DNA of 64,000 nt from an uncultured Chitinophagaceae bacterium (lineage in GTDB: Bacteria; Bacteroidota; Bacteroidia; Chitinophagales; Chitinophagaceae). Where the stretch lies: NCBI GenBank assembly GCA_937907395.1, contig CALCII010000012.1:1-64000 (forward strand). The letters are read 5' to 3'. A program made the position numbers and the translations under genes. Shown here piece by piece: positions 1-8,451 of this stretch (position 1 is its first letter; every line of letters begins with the position of its first letter). Below the pieces are notes generated by a model that made no database searches, had not been told where the DNA came from, and saw nothing but the letters and a program-made list of their open reading frames with translations.

Positions 1-1
1 A

Positions 2-58
2 GTGATTTACTTCCTGGACTACCAGGATATTAAAAAAAAAAAAAAGAAAAGAGCATAA
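2..58 (+). CDS. C-terminal end of a gene cut by the left window edge (unidentified)
   Basis: One frame is open from base 2 to a TAA at 56-58 and encodes about 18 residues ending in a strongly basic tail (a run of six lysines, then RA). A stop followed within a few bases by a strong hairpin terminator is what the end of a real gene looks like, and lysine-rich C-termini are common on small membrane proteins. Too little is visible to name a function. The other forward frame (ending at 33) is a less likely alternative because it stops before the A-rich stretch. Confidence 0.4.
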   Translation: MIYFLDYQDIKKKKKKRA

Positions 59-93
59 AAAAAGAGCGGCGCCTGTGGCGCCGCTCTTTTTTT
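57..93. terminator. bidirectional intrinsic terminator
   Basis: A perfect 10-bp GC-rich stem (64-73 paired with 77-86) with a 3-nt loop is flanked by an A-run on the left and a T-run on the right. It can therefore end transcripts from both sides: the gene ending at 58 and the convergent gene ending at 110. Confidence 0.9.
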
Positions 94-109
94 ATGCCTG
101 TTTTTACAA

Positions 110-3100
110 TCAGTTATTTCCTGTTTTGTTAACAGATGCTTTTTTCATTTTCTCTTTCTCAATCGCTTCCATTACTTTCTTTTCAAATTGTAATTTCAGT
201 GCGAGGCTCTTTTGCTCAGCTTTTTGCAGCTCCTGCTTCAATACTTCCATGCGTTGCAGTTGCAGGTTGCTGGGCCTTGCTTCCTGTCCCACTACAGCTG
301 CATATACTTCTCCTATATCAGAACGAAGGCGTTTGAATTCGCCTGTACCTTTCATAACAGGGGGCACCAATGTTAAACGGAATTCTTCCAGCTTGTTCCA
401 GTAATCCTGTAACAAGGCTTTTGTTTTCGGATTTTTTGTAGAATCGATATTTGTTTTTAATAAAGCCTGGGTTGTGTTAATACTATCCACCAGTTTTGCC
501 AACTGTTCGTTCATAGCATACAGTTCCATTCCTGCCTTATATTGCAACTGGCGATCTTCAATTGTAAAATCTTTATTCTTTGGATCGTGAATTACCTGAA
601 GTGTTTGAGAATATTCTTTACCGTTCACTTTCATTTTTACAACATACTCACCCGGTAATACCTGCGGCGCTACAAAAGCAGCTACTTCCATCTGGTTGCC
701 GCCTTTTGCTGTCTTCGGTGCTGTCATCCGTTGATTCCATACCACTTTATTAAATCCTTTACGGTTGCCCGGAGATAATTTCTGTAAGAGTTTACCCTCC
801 TTATCATAAACCTCCATCTGAATCTGGTTGGCACGGTCTTTCAGGTAATATTTAATAGGTGTAATTACGGGTGACACACCTCCATTCCATTCGCCACTGG
901 AGTTAGGGAATTGAGAGCCGTATTTACCATTTGTGAGCACCATAGGTTTCTCGTTCATCAGTACCACATCTTTTGCAGCCACTTCCGGTGTAATGGTACG
1001 CATCGTAGAGATATCGTCCACAATAATAATACCTCTTCCGTGTGTAGCTAATACCAGATCATTGGTTTGTTCCTGAATTTTAATATCCCGTACCATTGCA
1101 TACCATGGAATATTATTCTTCATACGGAACCATTCTTTACCTCCATCCACACTGGCAAACAATCCCATTTCTGTTCCTGCAAACAACAGGTTTTTATTCA
1201 CCACATCTTCTTTGATTTTATGAGCGAAACCGGTAAACTCTTTACTTTCAAATTTCTTCCAGGTTTTTCCCATATCATAGCTCACACCAATATAAGTTGC
1301 ATGATCGCCGTACATATGATTATCAAATGTTGCATACACAATATTCTTATCATAACGGCTTGGTTCAATACTGCTCACCCATGTTTGTTTTGGAATTCCT
1401 GCTGCTGCATAATTGTTTGCAAGATTGGTCCAGGTTTTCCCACCATCGGTCGTTAACTGTAAGTTTCCATCATCGGTACCAACCCATACCATCTGTTCAT
1501 CCAAGGGTGATTCGGCAATTGTAAAAATGGTACAATGATTTTCGGCACTGGTAACATCTGCACTTAATCCACCACTTTTCTCCTGTTCCTGTTTTCGTTT
1601 ATCGTTGGTCGTTAGATCGGGTGAAATTTTTGTCCAGTTGGCACCCTTATCAGTACTCTTATATAAATACTGGGCACCTGTGTACAAATTGCGTGTATTT
1701 TTCGCTCCCACAACAATGGGTGTATTCCAGTTGTAGCGAAGTTTTTCATCGCCCACTCCTGCCTGTGGCTGAATGCCTATAGAATTTCCTGTTTTCAGAT
1801 TCACTCGTCCCATATTACCGCCCTGGTATTCGGCATAAGCAATAGTGGGATCATTGGGATCGGGTTGTGTCCAGAAACCGTCACCTCCGTAAATGGCTTT
1901 CCATTCTCCGTTGGTAACACCACCAATGGCAGAGCTGGATGCCACCCAACTTCCGTTATCCTGCAAACCTCCATAGATACGATACGGTTCTTCATTATCG
2001 ACACTCACATGATAAAACTGTCCTATAGGAAGATTGTTAACAAACTTCCAGTTCACACCTCTGTCAAGGCTGTAATACATACCGCCATCTGTTCCTAAAT
2101 AAAGAATGTTTGTATTATTGGGATTGATCCATAATGCATGATGATCACTATGAATCCATCCACCATCATTACTGGCATCGGCAAAAGAAAATCCACCATC
2201 ATTTGAATAAGAGAATGTAAACGCCGGGCGATACACACGCTTGGGATCTTTCGGATCCACTTCAAGGGTAGAGAAATAAAAAGGCCTTGATACAATATTG
2301 CTGGTGGCACTTTGTTGTTTCCATGTTTCGCCACCGTCTGCAGAAATATACAATCCGGTGTTTTCGCTTTCAACAATGGCCCACAAATTCTGAGGGGCAG
2401 ATGGTGCCAATGCAATCGCTACACGGCCAAATGGTTTTTTAGGCAATCCATTGGTTAACTCTTTCCAGGTTTTACCCCCATCTGTTGATTTATACATTCC
2501 ACTACCATTGCCTCCGCTGTTAAATGCATAAGGCAAACGACGAAACTCCCATGTGGTTGCATAAAGTGTGCTGGTGTTGGTGGGATCCACTTCCACATCG
2601 GCCACGCCTGTTTTGTCGTTGATGAATAATACTTTTTCCCAGGTTTTACCTGCATCGGTTGATTTGTATAGACCACGATGTTTACTGTCGCTCCACAAAG
2701 GTCCGGGTGCTGCCACATAAATTATAGCACTGTTTTTAGGATCAATCAACACTTTTGAAATATGCTCTGTACTGTCTAGTCCGATTTTTGTCCAGTTATC
2801 GCCTCCATCGGTTGTTTTATACAAACCATCGCCAATGGAAACAGAGTTACGCATATTGCTTTCACCCGTACCTACATAAAGCACTTTGGGGTTTTGCTGG
2901 TCAAGCGCAACAGAGCCGATGCTTTGCACATACTTATCAAAAATGGGACGGAAGGAGAATCCTGCATTCGTTGATTTCCAAACGCCACCACCTGCTGTAC
3001 CAACATAAATGGTTTTGCCACCATCATTATTTACTCCAATAATGTCTGTAACACGGCCACTCATTGTACCGGGGCCCAGGTGACGGGCTTCCATCATACC

Positions 3101-3181
3101 GAAAGTAGCAGAGTTGATCGTTGTTTGTGCTGTTGCTGAGATACAGGCAAACAGGCCTGCGGTAATAAATAGTTTTCTCAT
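110..3181 (-). CDS. secreted BNR/VPS10-like repeat protein (sortilin-type beta-propeller)
   Basis: 1023 residues starting with a clear signal peptide (MRKLFITAGLFACISATAQ). The body carries at least ten BNR/Asp-box type motifs of the form S-T-D-G-G-x-x-W (for example KTTDGGDNW, KSTDGGKTW, TTDGGKTW, SYDMGKTW), the pattern of ten-bladed VPS10/sortilin-like propellers often labelled 'glycosyl hydrolase' in Bacteroidota. Around residues 765-900 is a region like a FlgD/Ig-type beta sandwich (EVYDKEGKLLQKL), followed by a helical C-terminal tail rich in K, E and Q. The typical type IX sorting domain is not seen at the C-terminus. No glycosidase catalytic residues can be assigned, so the enzyme label should not be taken literally; a binding or peptidase-associated role is equally possible. 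It lies downstream of the LolA-like gene, with a terminator in between. Confidence 0.85.
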   Translation of the reverse strand: MRKLFITAGLFACISATAQTTINSATFGMMEARHLGPGTMSGRVTDIIGVNNDGGKTIYVGTAGGGVWKSTNAGFSFRPIFDKYVQSIGSVALDQQNPKVLYVGTGESNMRNSVSIGDGLYKTTDGGDNWTKIGLDSTEHISKVLIDPKNSAIIYVAAPGPLWSDSKHRGLYKSTDAGKTWEKVLFINDKTGVADVEVDPTNTSTLYATTWEFRRLPYAFNSGGNGSGMYKSTDGGKTWKELTNGLPKKPFGRVAIALAPSAPQNLWAIVESENTGLYISADGGETWKQQSATSNIVSRPFYFSTLEVDPKDPKRVYRPAFTFSYSNDGGFSFADASNDGGWIHSDHHALWINPNNTNILYLGTDGGMYYSLDRGVNWKFVNNLPIGQFYHVSVDNEEPYRIYGGLQDNGSWVASSSAIGGVTNGEWKAIYGGDGFWTQPDPNDPTIAYAEYQGGNMGRVNLKTGNSIGIQPQAGVGDEKLRYNWNTPIVVGAKNTRNLYTGAQYLYKSTDKGANWTKISPDLTTNDKRKQEQEKSGGLSADVTSAENHCTIFTIAESPLDEQMVWVGTDDGNLQLTTDGGKTWTNLANNYAAAGIPKQTWVSSIEPSRYDKNIVYATFDNHMYGDHATYIGVSYDMGKTWKKFESKEFTGFAHKIKEDVVNKNLLFAGTEMGLFASVDGGKEWFRMKNNIPWYAMVRDIKIQEQTNDLVLATHGRGIIIVDDISTMRTITPEVAAKDVVLMNEKPMVLTNGKYGSQFPNSSGEWNGGVSPVITPIKYYLKDRANQIQMEVYDKEGKLLQKLSPGNRKGFNKVVWNQRMTAPKTAKGGNQMEVAAFVAPQVLPGEYVVKMKVNGKEYSQTLQVIHDPKNKDFTIEDRQLQYKAGMELYAMNEQLAKLVDSINTTQALLKTNIDSTKNPKTKALLQDYWNKLEEFRLTLVPPVMKGTGEFKRLRSDIGEVYAAVVGQEARPSNLQLQRMEVLKQELQKAEQKSLALKLQFEKKVMEAIEKEKMKKASVNKTGNN

Positions 3182-3203
3182 AAATTCAGTCTTGATGTGA
3201 AAT

Positions 3204-3230
3204 AAAAACCCCGACTGACGGGCCGGGGTT
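3204..3230 (-). terminator. intrinsic terminator after the LolA-like gene
   Basis: A 7-bp stem (3207-3213 with 3224-3230) is followed, reading the minus strand, by a T-rich run. It sits just downstream of the stop codon at 3250 and before the start of the BNR-repeat gene. Confidence 0.75.
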
Positions 3231-3249
3231 CCAGTAAAATAATTCTTTC

Positions 3250-3975
3250 TTAGTTAGAAGGTTTGAAAGCTGAAGGATCAATTGTTTTGTTCACTTCCAC
3301 TTTTGTAACTGTCATATCTGCACTGAAGCCGGGTCCGAGAGGAATTGACATACTCATAGGAACCACAATACCTTCGGGCAATTTCTGATAATTGCTATAA
3401 GTAGTGGTAAGTTCCATTTCCTGGCCGTTTGCTTTTTTTACACTAATCGATTTTACAAGGTAAAAGGAAGTAGGGTCAAAAAACAAAGTTTCTGTCCTGC
3501 CGGATTTGTAGGTCACTTTCACTTTAAAACATTCTGTTCCATCCACATCTTCTTTTCCCAGCAATTCAACTGTATGCCCTTTTGCTGCATAATCAACAAG
3601 TGAGCCTTGTGCATCCAGGTCTTCCTGTCCTTCTTTCACATCATCTGCTGTTTTGGGTTCGGCTTTTGTTTGTCCGTTAAAAGGCATAAAGTTCCATCCT
3701 TCAGTAGGTGTAACAATTTCATAACCTGTCATCCCCATCAAACTGATTTCTGAACGGGCACCTTGTCCATGGGAAACAGACCTTACAATACTTACATCGG
3801 CTCCCTGCACTGTCATTGATCCTGTTTGAACAATGCTTTTAACTTTTTTCCAGTTTTCGGCACCACCAATAGCATCAACGTGTTTTTTAATAATTTCATC
3901 TGCTGTTTGTGCACTTACATTACTGATGCTGAAGCTGACAAACAAAAAGAAAAAGAGAATTTTAGTTGCTTTCAT
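3250..3975 (-). CDS. secreted LolA-like (outer membrane lipoprotein-sorting family) protein, paralogue 1
   Basis: 241 residues with an N-terminal signal peptide (MKATKILFFFLFVSFSISNVSAQ) followed by the motif TADEIIKKHVDAIGG, typical of Bacteroidota periplasmic proteins in the LolA/LolB-fold superfamily. The fold is inferred from this motif and from the alternating beta-strand pattern (GKEDVDGTECFKVKVTYKSGRTETLFFDPTS, broken here for reading: a 'conversion of substrate into lipid-carrier-like beta sheet' layout). No catalytic residues are known for the family. It is a tandem paralogue of the next gene upstream and shares with it a 46-nt stretch of perfect DNA identity. Ligand unknown; lipid or lipoprotein binding is an inference. 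Confidence 0.8.
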   Translation of the reverse strand: MKATKILFFFLFVSFSISNVSAQTADEIIKKHVDAIGGAENWKKVKSIVQTGSMTVQGADVSIVRSVSHGQGARSEISLMGMTGYEIVTPTEGWNFMPFNGQTKAEPKTADDVKEGQEDLDAQGSLVDYAAKGHTVELLGKEDVDGTECFKVKVTYKSGRTETLFFDPTSFYLVKSISVKKANGQEMELTTTYSNYQKLPEGIVVPMSMSIPLGPGFSADMTVTKVEVNKTIDPSAFKPSN

Positions 3976-4032
3976 TTATATGGTTTTTAATTATTGACAA
4001 TATGAGTCGAAGATAATCAAGAAAAGTTACAG

Positions 4033-4761
4033 CTACTCTGGTTTGTATAACTTCGGATCCACCGTTTTGTTCACTTCGATCTTCTCAAAAAAGATGCCAC
4101 CACCCATTCCAACAGGGCTTATTTTGAAGGGGAACACAAATCCGTCGTCCGTTTTCTTATAATCTGAGTAATCAATTTTCCGTTCCACATCACCACCGCC
4201 TTGTCCGCCAGAACGGCCGCCGCCCCCAAAACCACCTTTACTGCTCATTCTGAGAATATAGTTGGTAGCTGGATCAAAAAAGAACGTAAGGTCTTGTCCG
4301 CTTTTCAATGTGAGTTTTATTTTCCAGCATTCCACTCCTTCCACATCTTCTTTTCCCAGCAATTCAACTGTATGCCCTTTTGCTGTATAATCCACCAACG
4401 GCCCCGCACAATCCATCTGATTTTGCATATTGGCAAGCATTTCGGCAGTCATGGGCTCAAAATTGCCACCATTACGTGGATTCTGGCGCCACCCGGCTTT
4501 ATCTGTTACCACTACCGCCATTTTGAACATGGATGATTCTGTCTCCTGCCTGAATAACAAGCCATTAACCTTCCAGGTTCTTTGGGTTACTTCGGCGCCG
4601 TTTTGCATCACACTGGTGCCTTCCATGTACAATGATTTGATGGAGTTGAGCTTTTCCTTCCCGCCCATAGCCTCAATGTACTTGTTGATAATTTCATCTG
4701 CCGTTTGGGCCTGTGCAGTTACAATCGTAAAAACAGCAAGCAAAGAAAACAGGAGTCGCAT
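4033..4761 (-). CDS. secreted LolA-like protein, paralogue 2
   Basis: 242 residues from the chosen start, with signal peptide MRLLFSLLAVFTIVTAQAQ and then TADEIINKYIEAMGG, the same N-terminal motif as its neighbour. A Gly-rich loop (GGFGGGGRSGGQGGG) lies near residue 180 and is absent from the neighbour. I start at the Met at 4761 rather than an in-frame Met at 4797, because the signal peptide begins there and a perfect promoter box (4779-4786) lies between the two Met codons. The C-terminus (EVNKTVDPKLYKP) matches that of the neighbour (EVNKTIDPSAFKP), so the pair arose by duplication. Confidence 0.8.
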   Translation of the reverse strand: MRLLFSLLAVFTIVTAQAQTADEIINKYIEAMGGKEKLNSIKSLYMEGTSVMQNGAEVTQRTWKVNGLLFRQETESSMFKMAVVVTDKAGWRQNPRNGGNFEPMTAEMLANMQNQMDCAGPLVDYTAKGHTVELLGKEDVEGVECWKIKLTLKSGQDLTFFFDPATNYILRMSSKGGFGGGGRSGGQGGGDVERKIDYSDYKKTDDGFVFPFKISPVGMGGGIFFEKIEVNKTVDPKLYKPE

Positions 4762-4778
4762 AAAATATGTTTGTACAC

Positions 4779-4786
4779 CAAAATTA
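4779..4786 (-). promoter_or_regulatory. promoter -7 box (TAATTTTG)
   Basis: Matches the Bacteroidota -7 consensus TAnnTTTG exactly on the minus strand. The expected transcription start is about 5-7 nt downstream, leaving a leader of only about 10 nt before the ATG at 4761. Confidence 0.55.
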
Positions 4787-4860
4787 AGGTGATTCATTCA
4801 TCAAAATTTTCCTTCTATCCCTTATCTTGAACCATTAATCTAAAACAGTCATTAGACGTC

Positions 4861-6522
4861 ATGGGAAATTTTACCGTTGCGGGCAATATTGTAAACATTT
4901 TCACAAAAGAAATTGTTGCCGGAGAAGTAGTTGTTGAGAACAACCTGGTCAAAAAAATTAACCTGAAAGAAGGTGGGGAGCAGGCCGGTCTGCCCTATAT
5001 TTTACCCGGCTTCATCGACAGCCATGTGCATGTGGAAAGCTCGATGCTTGTCCCTTCTGAATTTGCCAGGTTGGCCGTGGTGCATGGAACAGTAGGCACC
5101 ATCAGTGATCCGCATGAAATTGCTAACGTGTGCGGACTTGCAGGTGTTGAATACATGATCGAAAACGGGAAAACAGTTCCTTTCCATTTTTATTTTGGTG
5201 CCCCCAGTTGTGTGCCTGCCACCATTTTTGAAACAGCCGGCGCAACACTGAATGCAGAGGCGGTGAAAGACCTGTTGCAGAAAGACGATATCTGGTACCT
5301 CAGCGAAATGATGAACTTCCCCGGCGTACTCTTTAATGATGAAGAAGTAATGCAAAAAATAAAATCGGCACAAGAGGTGGGTAAACCCGTAGATGGACAT
5401 GCGCCGGGTTTACGTGGAGAAGATGCAAGGAAATATATTGCCGCCGGCATCTCTACCGATCATGAATGTTTTACCCGTGAAGAAGCGTTTGAAAAAATTC
5501 AGTACGGCATGAAAATCATAATCCGTGAAGGAAGTGCCGCTAAAAACTTTGAAGCATTGATTGATCTGCTGAACGATTATCCCGAAAGGATCATGTTTTG
5601 CAGTGACGATAAACATCCCGACAGCCTTGTAATGGGACATGTAAACCAACTATGTGCAAGAGCTGTGGCAAAAGGAATTGATGTATTCAAAGTGCTGCAG
5701 GCAGCCTGCATCAACCCGGCTGTACATTACAAGCTTGATGTGGGTTTGCTGAGAGAAGGTGACCCGGCAGATTTTATTGTTGCCAAAGACCTGAAAGATT
5801 TTCAGATCACACAAACTTATATCCGTGGTGAACTGGTGGCAGAAAACGGAACTACAAAAATCCCATCACATTGTATTACAAAAATCAACTATTTTGATTG
5901 CTCTGAGAAAACAGTGGATGATTTTCGTTTCCCCCTGCTCAAATGGGGGCATGACCATGAAAATGTGGAACAGGTACTTGTGATTGAAGCGTTAGACGAA
6001 CAACTCATCACCAATAAAATCCATGAACCTATTTCATCCTTCAATATAACAGAAGATGGTGAACTGCAGAGTAATACCGAGAAAGATTTACTAAAGATGG
6101 TTGTGGTGAATCGTTATAAAAATGCTCCGGTAGCTAAAGGCTTCGTAAAGAATTTTGGATTCAAACGTGGAGCCATTGCTTCTTCAGTGGCACACGACAG
6201 TCATAATATCATTGCTGTGGGTGTGGATTCTGAAAGCATTTGCAAAGCAGTGAACCTGATCATTCGTGAACAGGGAGGTGTTAGTGCGGTTGACGGGCAA
6301 ACAGAAGAAATCCTCCCCTTACCTATTGCCGGGTTAATGAGCATGGAAGATGGGTACAAAGTGGCAGCTGCTTATAGTAAAATTGATCAGTTAAGCAAGG
6401 AGATGGGATCAACACTTGGCTCCCCATACATGACACTATCGTTCATGGGCTTGCTGGTGATTCCTCATTTAAAGCTGAGTGATCTTGGATTGTTTGATGG
6501 CGACAGTTTTTCACTGTTATGA
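4861..6522 (+). CDS. ade: adenine deaminase
   Basis: 553 residues. This amidohydrolase converts adenine to hypoxanthine in purine salvage. Metal-binding and catalytic motifs are all present: HVH at residues 55-57 in GFIDSHVHVESS, SDPHE at 82-86, DGHAPG at 178-183, TDHE at 199-202 and CSDDKHP at 247-253. The C-terminal half contains the family's conserved RGAIASSVAHDSHNI and GG(V)SAVDGQ segments. Length matches the two-domain bacterial Ade. It is transcribed divergently from the LolA-like pair; the 60-bp spacer holds a weaker TATCTTGA box about 30 nt before the ATG. Cytoplasmic. Confidence 0.95.
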   Translation: MGNFTVAGNIVNIFTKEIVAGEVVVENNLVKKINLKEGGEQAGLPYILPGFIDSHVHVESSMLVPSEFARLAVVHGTVGTISDPHEIANVCGLAGVEYMIENGKTVPFHFYFGAPSCVPATIFETAGATLNAEAVKDLLQKDDIWYLSEMMNFPGVLFNDEEVMQKIKSAQEVGKPVDGHAPGLRGEDARKYIAAGISTDHECFTREEAFEKIQYGMKIIIREGSAAKNFEALIDLLNDYPERIMFCSDDKHPDSLVMGHVNQLCARAVAKGIDVFKVLQAACINPAVHYKLDVGLLREGDPADFIVAKDLKDFQITQTYIRGELVAENGTTKIPSHCITKINYFDCSEKTVDDFRFPLLKWGHDHENVEQVLVIEALDEQLITNKIHEPISSFNITEDGELQSNTEKDLLKMVVVNRYKNAPVAKGFVKNFGFKRGAIASSVAHDSHNIIAVGVDSESICKAVNLIIREQGGVSAVDGQTEEILPLPIAGLMSMEDGYKVAAAYSKIDQLSKEMGSTLGSPYMTLSFMGLLVIPHLKLSDLGLFDGDSFSLL

Positions 6523-6536
6523 TGATAAATAGTGTG

Positions 6537-6544
6537 TACTTTTG
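6537..6544 (+). promoter_or_regulatory. promoter -7 box (TACTTTTG)
   Basis: Exact TAnnTTTG match, 19 nt before the ATG at 6564 and downstream of the ade stop, suggesting that the small membrane protein has its own promoter. Confidence 0.5.
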
Positions 6545-6563
6545 AATGGCTAAATGAATAACC

Positions 6564-6938
6564 ATGCGAAAATTCTTAACCTACTCACTGATAGTAATTC
6601 TTCTTTTTGTAACAGGATTTGTTTACTGGCGTTATTACTATGTATTTGGTGAAGGTGTAAAAGCAGGCGAGTTAAATTTCATGGTAAAAAAAGGTTATGT
6701 TTTCAAAACATACGAAGGGAAACTCATACAATCCGGTTTCCGCTCCAAAACGCCAGGCACTGTTGCCAGTTATGAATTTGAATTCAGCGTTACGAACGAC
6801 AGTATAGCAAATGTGCTGATGATGAACAGCGGTAAAGAATTTGAGTTGCATTACAAAGAATATATGGGAACAATTCCCTGGAGAGGACACTCAGTTTACA
6901 TTGTTGATAAGATTATTAATATGCAAGCTGCGAAATAA
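6564..6938 (+). CDS. small membrane-anchored protein of unknown function
   Basis: 124 residues. One N-terminal transmembrane segment or uncleaved signal (residues about 5-24, LTYSLIVILLFVTGFVYW) is followed by a short soluble domain containing GEGVKAGELNFMVKKGYVFKTYEGKLIQSGF. Proteins of this size and pattern are widespread in Bacteroidota and have sometimes been labelled '6-phosphogluconate dehydrogenase'; nothing in the sequence supports that enzyme (no Rossmann fold, far too short). Follows ade by 41 nt and converges on the methyltransferase gene with 7 nt between stops. Confidence 0.75.
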   Translation: MRKFLTYSLIVILLFVTGFVYWRYYYVFGEGVKAGELNFMVKKGYVFKTYEGKLIQSGFRSKTPGTVASYEFEFSVTNDSIANVLMMNSGKEFELHYKEYMGTIPWRGHSVYIVDKIINMQAAK

Positions 6939-6945
6939 AGCAAGC

Positions 6946-7641
6946 TCATCCCATCAAACAAAATAAGACCGGCTGTTTATGCAGATCCGGTTTTTTATTT
7001 CTCCATTCTGCAACGGTTTTTGTCTGAATGCTTTCATTAGCTGCTGTTAAATTTGCAGCAATACAAAGACGTGTTTGTGGCTTACATGATTTCAATACTG
7101 TTTCCAGTAACTGGTTATTGCGGTAAGGTGTTTCAATAAAAAGCTGAGTACTTTTTTGTTTCGCAGAAAGTTCTTCCAGTTGCTGCAATTTTCTTCTTCG
7201 TTGGGATTCATCAATGGGTAAATATCCTACAAACGAAAATTGTTGTCCGCTCATTCCACTCCCCATCAGCGCCAGTAAAATGGAACTGGGCCCCACCAAT
7301 GGTTTTACCGTTGCATTTTGCAAGTGTGCTGCTTCTACCAGAATTTGTCCTGGGTCGGCCACGCCCGGGCATCCTGCTTCACTGATGATGCCGATATTTT
7401 TTCCTTCTTTCAGCTTTTGAATGAACTGCTGTTTCACTTCTGTTTCCGCTTTATGAATCGTAAACCATTCAAAATCGTCAATAACAATTTTCGGATCCAG
7501 TTTCTTCAGATAACGCCGTGCCGTTCTCTCATTTTCAGCAAATAATACCTGGCATTGTTTCACTGCATCTAACACATAAGCCGGTAAACAGGAAAGAGAT
7601 TCATCTTCCAATGGTGCCGGTATCAGAAATACAGTTGACAT
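6946..7641 (-). CDS. SAM-dependent methyltransferase, short RsmI/tetrapyrrole-methylase type
   Basis: 231 residues. The N-terminus (STVFLIPAPLEDESL) and the motifs FAENERTARRYLK, ISEAGCPGVADPG (about residues 89-101) and PLVGPSSILLALMGSG (about 114-129) are those of the RsmI group, which 2'-O-methylates C1402 of 16S rRNA. It is shorter than standard RsmI (about 280 residues) and diverges in the C-terminal half, so it is more likely a lineage-specific paralogue whose substrate is unknown. Its ATG overlaps by one base the TGA stop of the upstream EI24-like gene, implying translational coupling. Confidence 0.85.
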   Translation of the reverse strand: MSTVFLIPAPLEDESLSCLPAYVLDAVKQCQVLFAENERTARRYLKKLDPKIVIDDFEWFTIHKAETEVKQQFIQKLKEGKNIGIISEAGCPGVADPGQILVEAAHLQNATVKPLVGPSSILLALMGSGMSGQQFSFVGYLPIDESQRRRKLQQLEELSAKQKSTQLFIETPYRNNQLLETVLKSCKPQTRLCIAANLTAANESIQTKTVAEWRNKKPDLHKQPVLFCLMG

Positions 7642-8402
7642 CAGGGATTATCGTTTTGATGGTACAAACTCAATGTGGCAGCAACCACTGCATAAGCAGG
7701 TGCCAGCACCCAACCCACAAATGGAACCAGGTGCATCAGGTAAAACACCATTCCGTTTCCAATAGCAAGTCCTTTTCGGCTGCTGATGAAAGCTATACTT
7801 TGTGAAGGAGATAATTTATGCCGCTCTGCACTGTAGTCCATCATAGAAAAACCATAGTAATAACATTCAACCAGGTAAGCTACCAAAGGTGTTACCCAAC
7901 CTACCACGGGTATAAATGAAACAATGAGAATAGTAATTGTATAAACAGTTTGCCACAAGGTATTCCGCAGTGCCAGCCTTATACCACGCCACATATCACT
8001 GAGCAACTGGCGGAAGCTGAACGGATATTCTTTACCCTCAATAATATTTTCTGTCTTTTCACTCAGGTAAGCAAACACAGGTGAACCAATAATGAGAAAC
8101 AGAAACTTAAAAAAGGAGAAATAGAAAAATAACAGTACCAGCTGAAGAATAAGTGTTGAAGTAATAAACAGGAAATTGAGAAAACTATTGTTCATTGATT
8201 CCAGCCAGCCTTTAATACCCAGCTCTGTAAGCATCCAGTTGCTGAAGCTGCCCATAGATGTAAAAAACAACCACATACCCGCCACAAACAACAGCATATA
8301 CACAAAACCGGGAATGAGAATCCATTTCCATAACTTGTGTTTCTGTATAAACTTGTGCGCCCGGAAATAGGCCTGAATGGATATTACGATTTCTTTGAGC
8401 AA
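7641..8402 (-). CDS. EI24 domain (CysZ-like) integral membrane protein
   Basis: 253 residues with about four to six hydrophobic segments (residues about 29-50, 74-105, 147-190 and 218-245), and the characteristic motifs YLVECYYYGFSMMDYSAER and SRKGLAIGNGMVFYLMHLVPFVGW of the EI24/CysZ family, some members of which import sulfate. The transported substrate cannot be read from the sequence. The start is a TTG at 8400-8402: no in-frame ATG precedes it before a stop codon about 20 nt upstream. One-base overlap with the methyltransferase gene downstream indicates an operon. Confidence 0.82.
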   Translation of the reverse strand: MLKEIVISIQAYFRAHKFIQKHKLWKWILIPGFVYMLLFVAGMWLFFTSMGSFSNWMLTELGIKGWLESMNNSFLNFLFITSTLILQLVLLFFYFSFFKFLFLIIGSPVFAYLSEKTENIIEGKEYPFSFRQLLSDMWRGIRLALRNTLWQTVYTITILIVSFIPVVGWVTPLVAYLVECYYYGFSMMDYSAERHKLSPSQSIAFISSRKGLAIGNGMVFYLMHLVPFVGWVLAPAYAVVAATLSLYHQNDNP

Positions 8403-8451
8403 TGTTGTTATTTTATAATGTCAACCGGGTGGTTAGCAAAATAAGCAAATA

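Noticed and set aside
4762..4797. Upstream start (Met at 4797) for LolA-like paralogue 2
   Set aside because: The extension places residues before a normal signal peptide and lies across a perfect promoter box.
6564..6938. 6-phosphogluconate dehydrogenase label for the small membrane protein
   Set aside because: 124 residues with a membrane anchor; no NADP-binding motif or catalytic residues of that enzyme.
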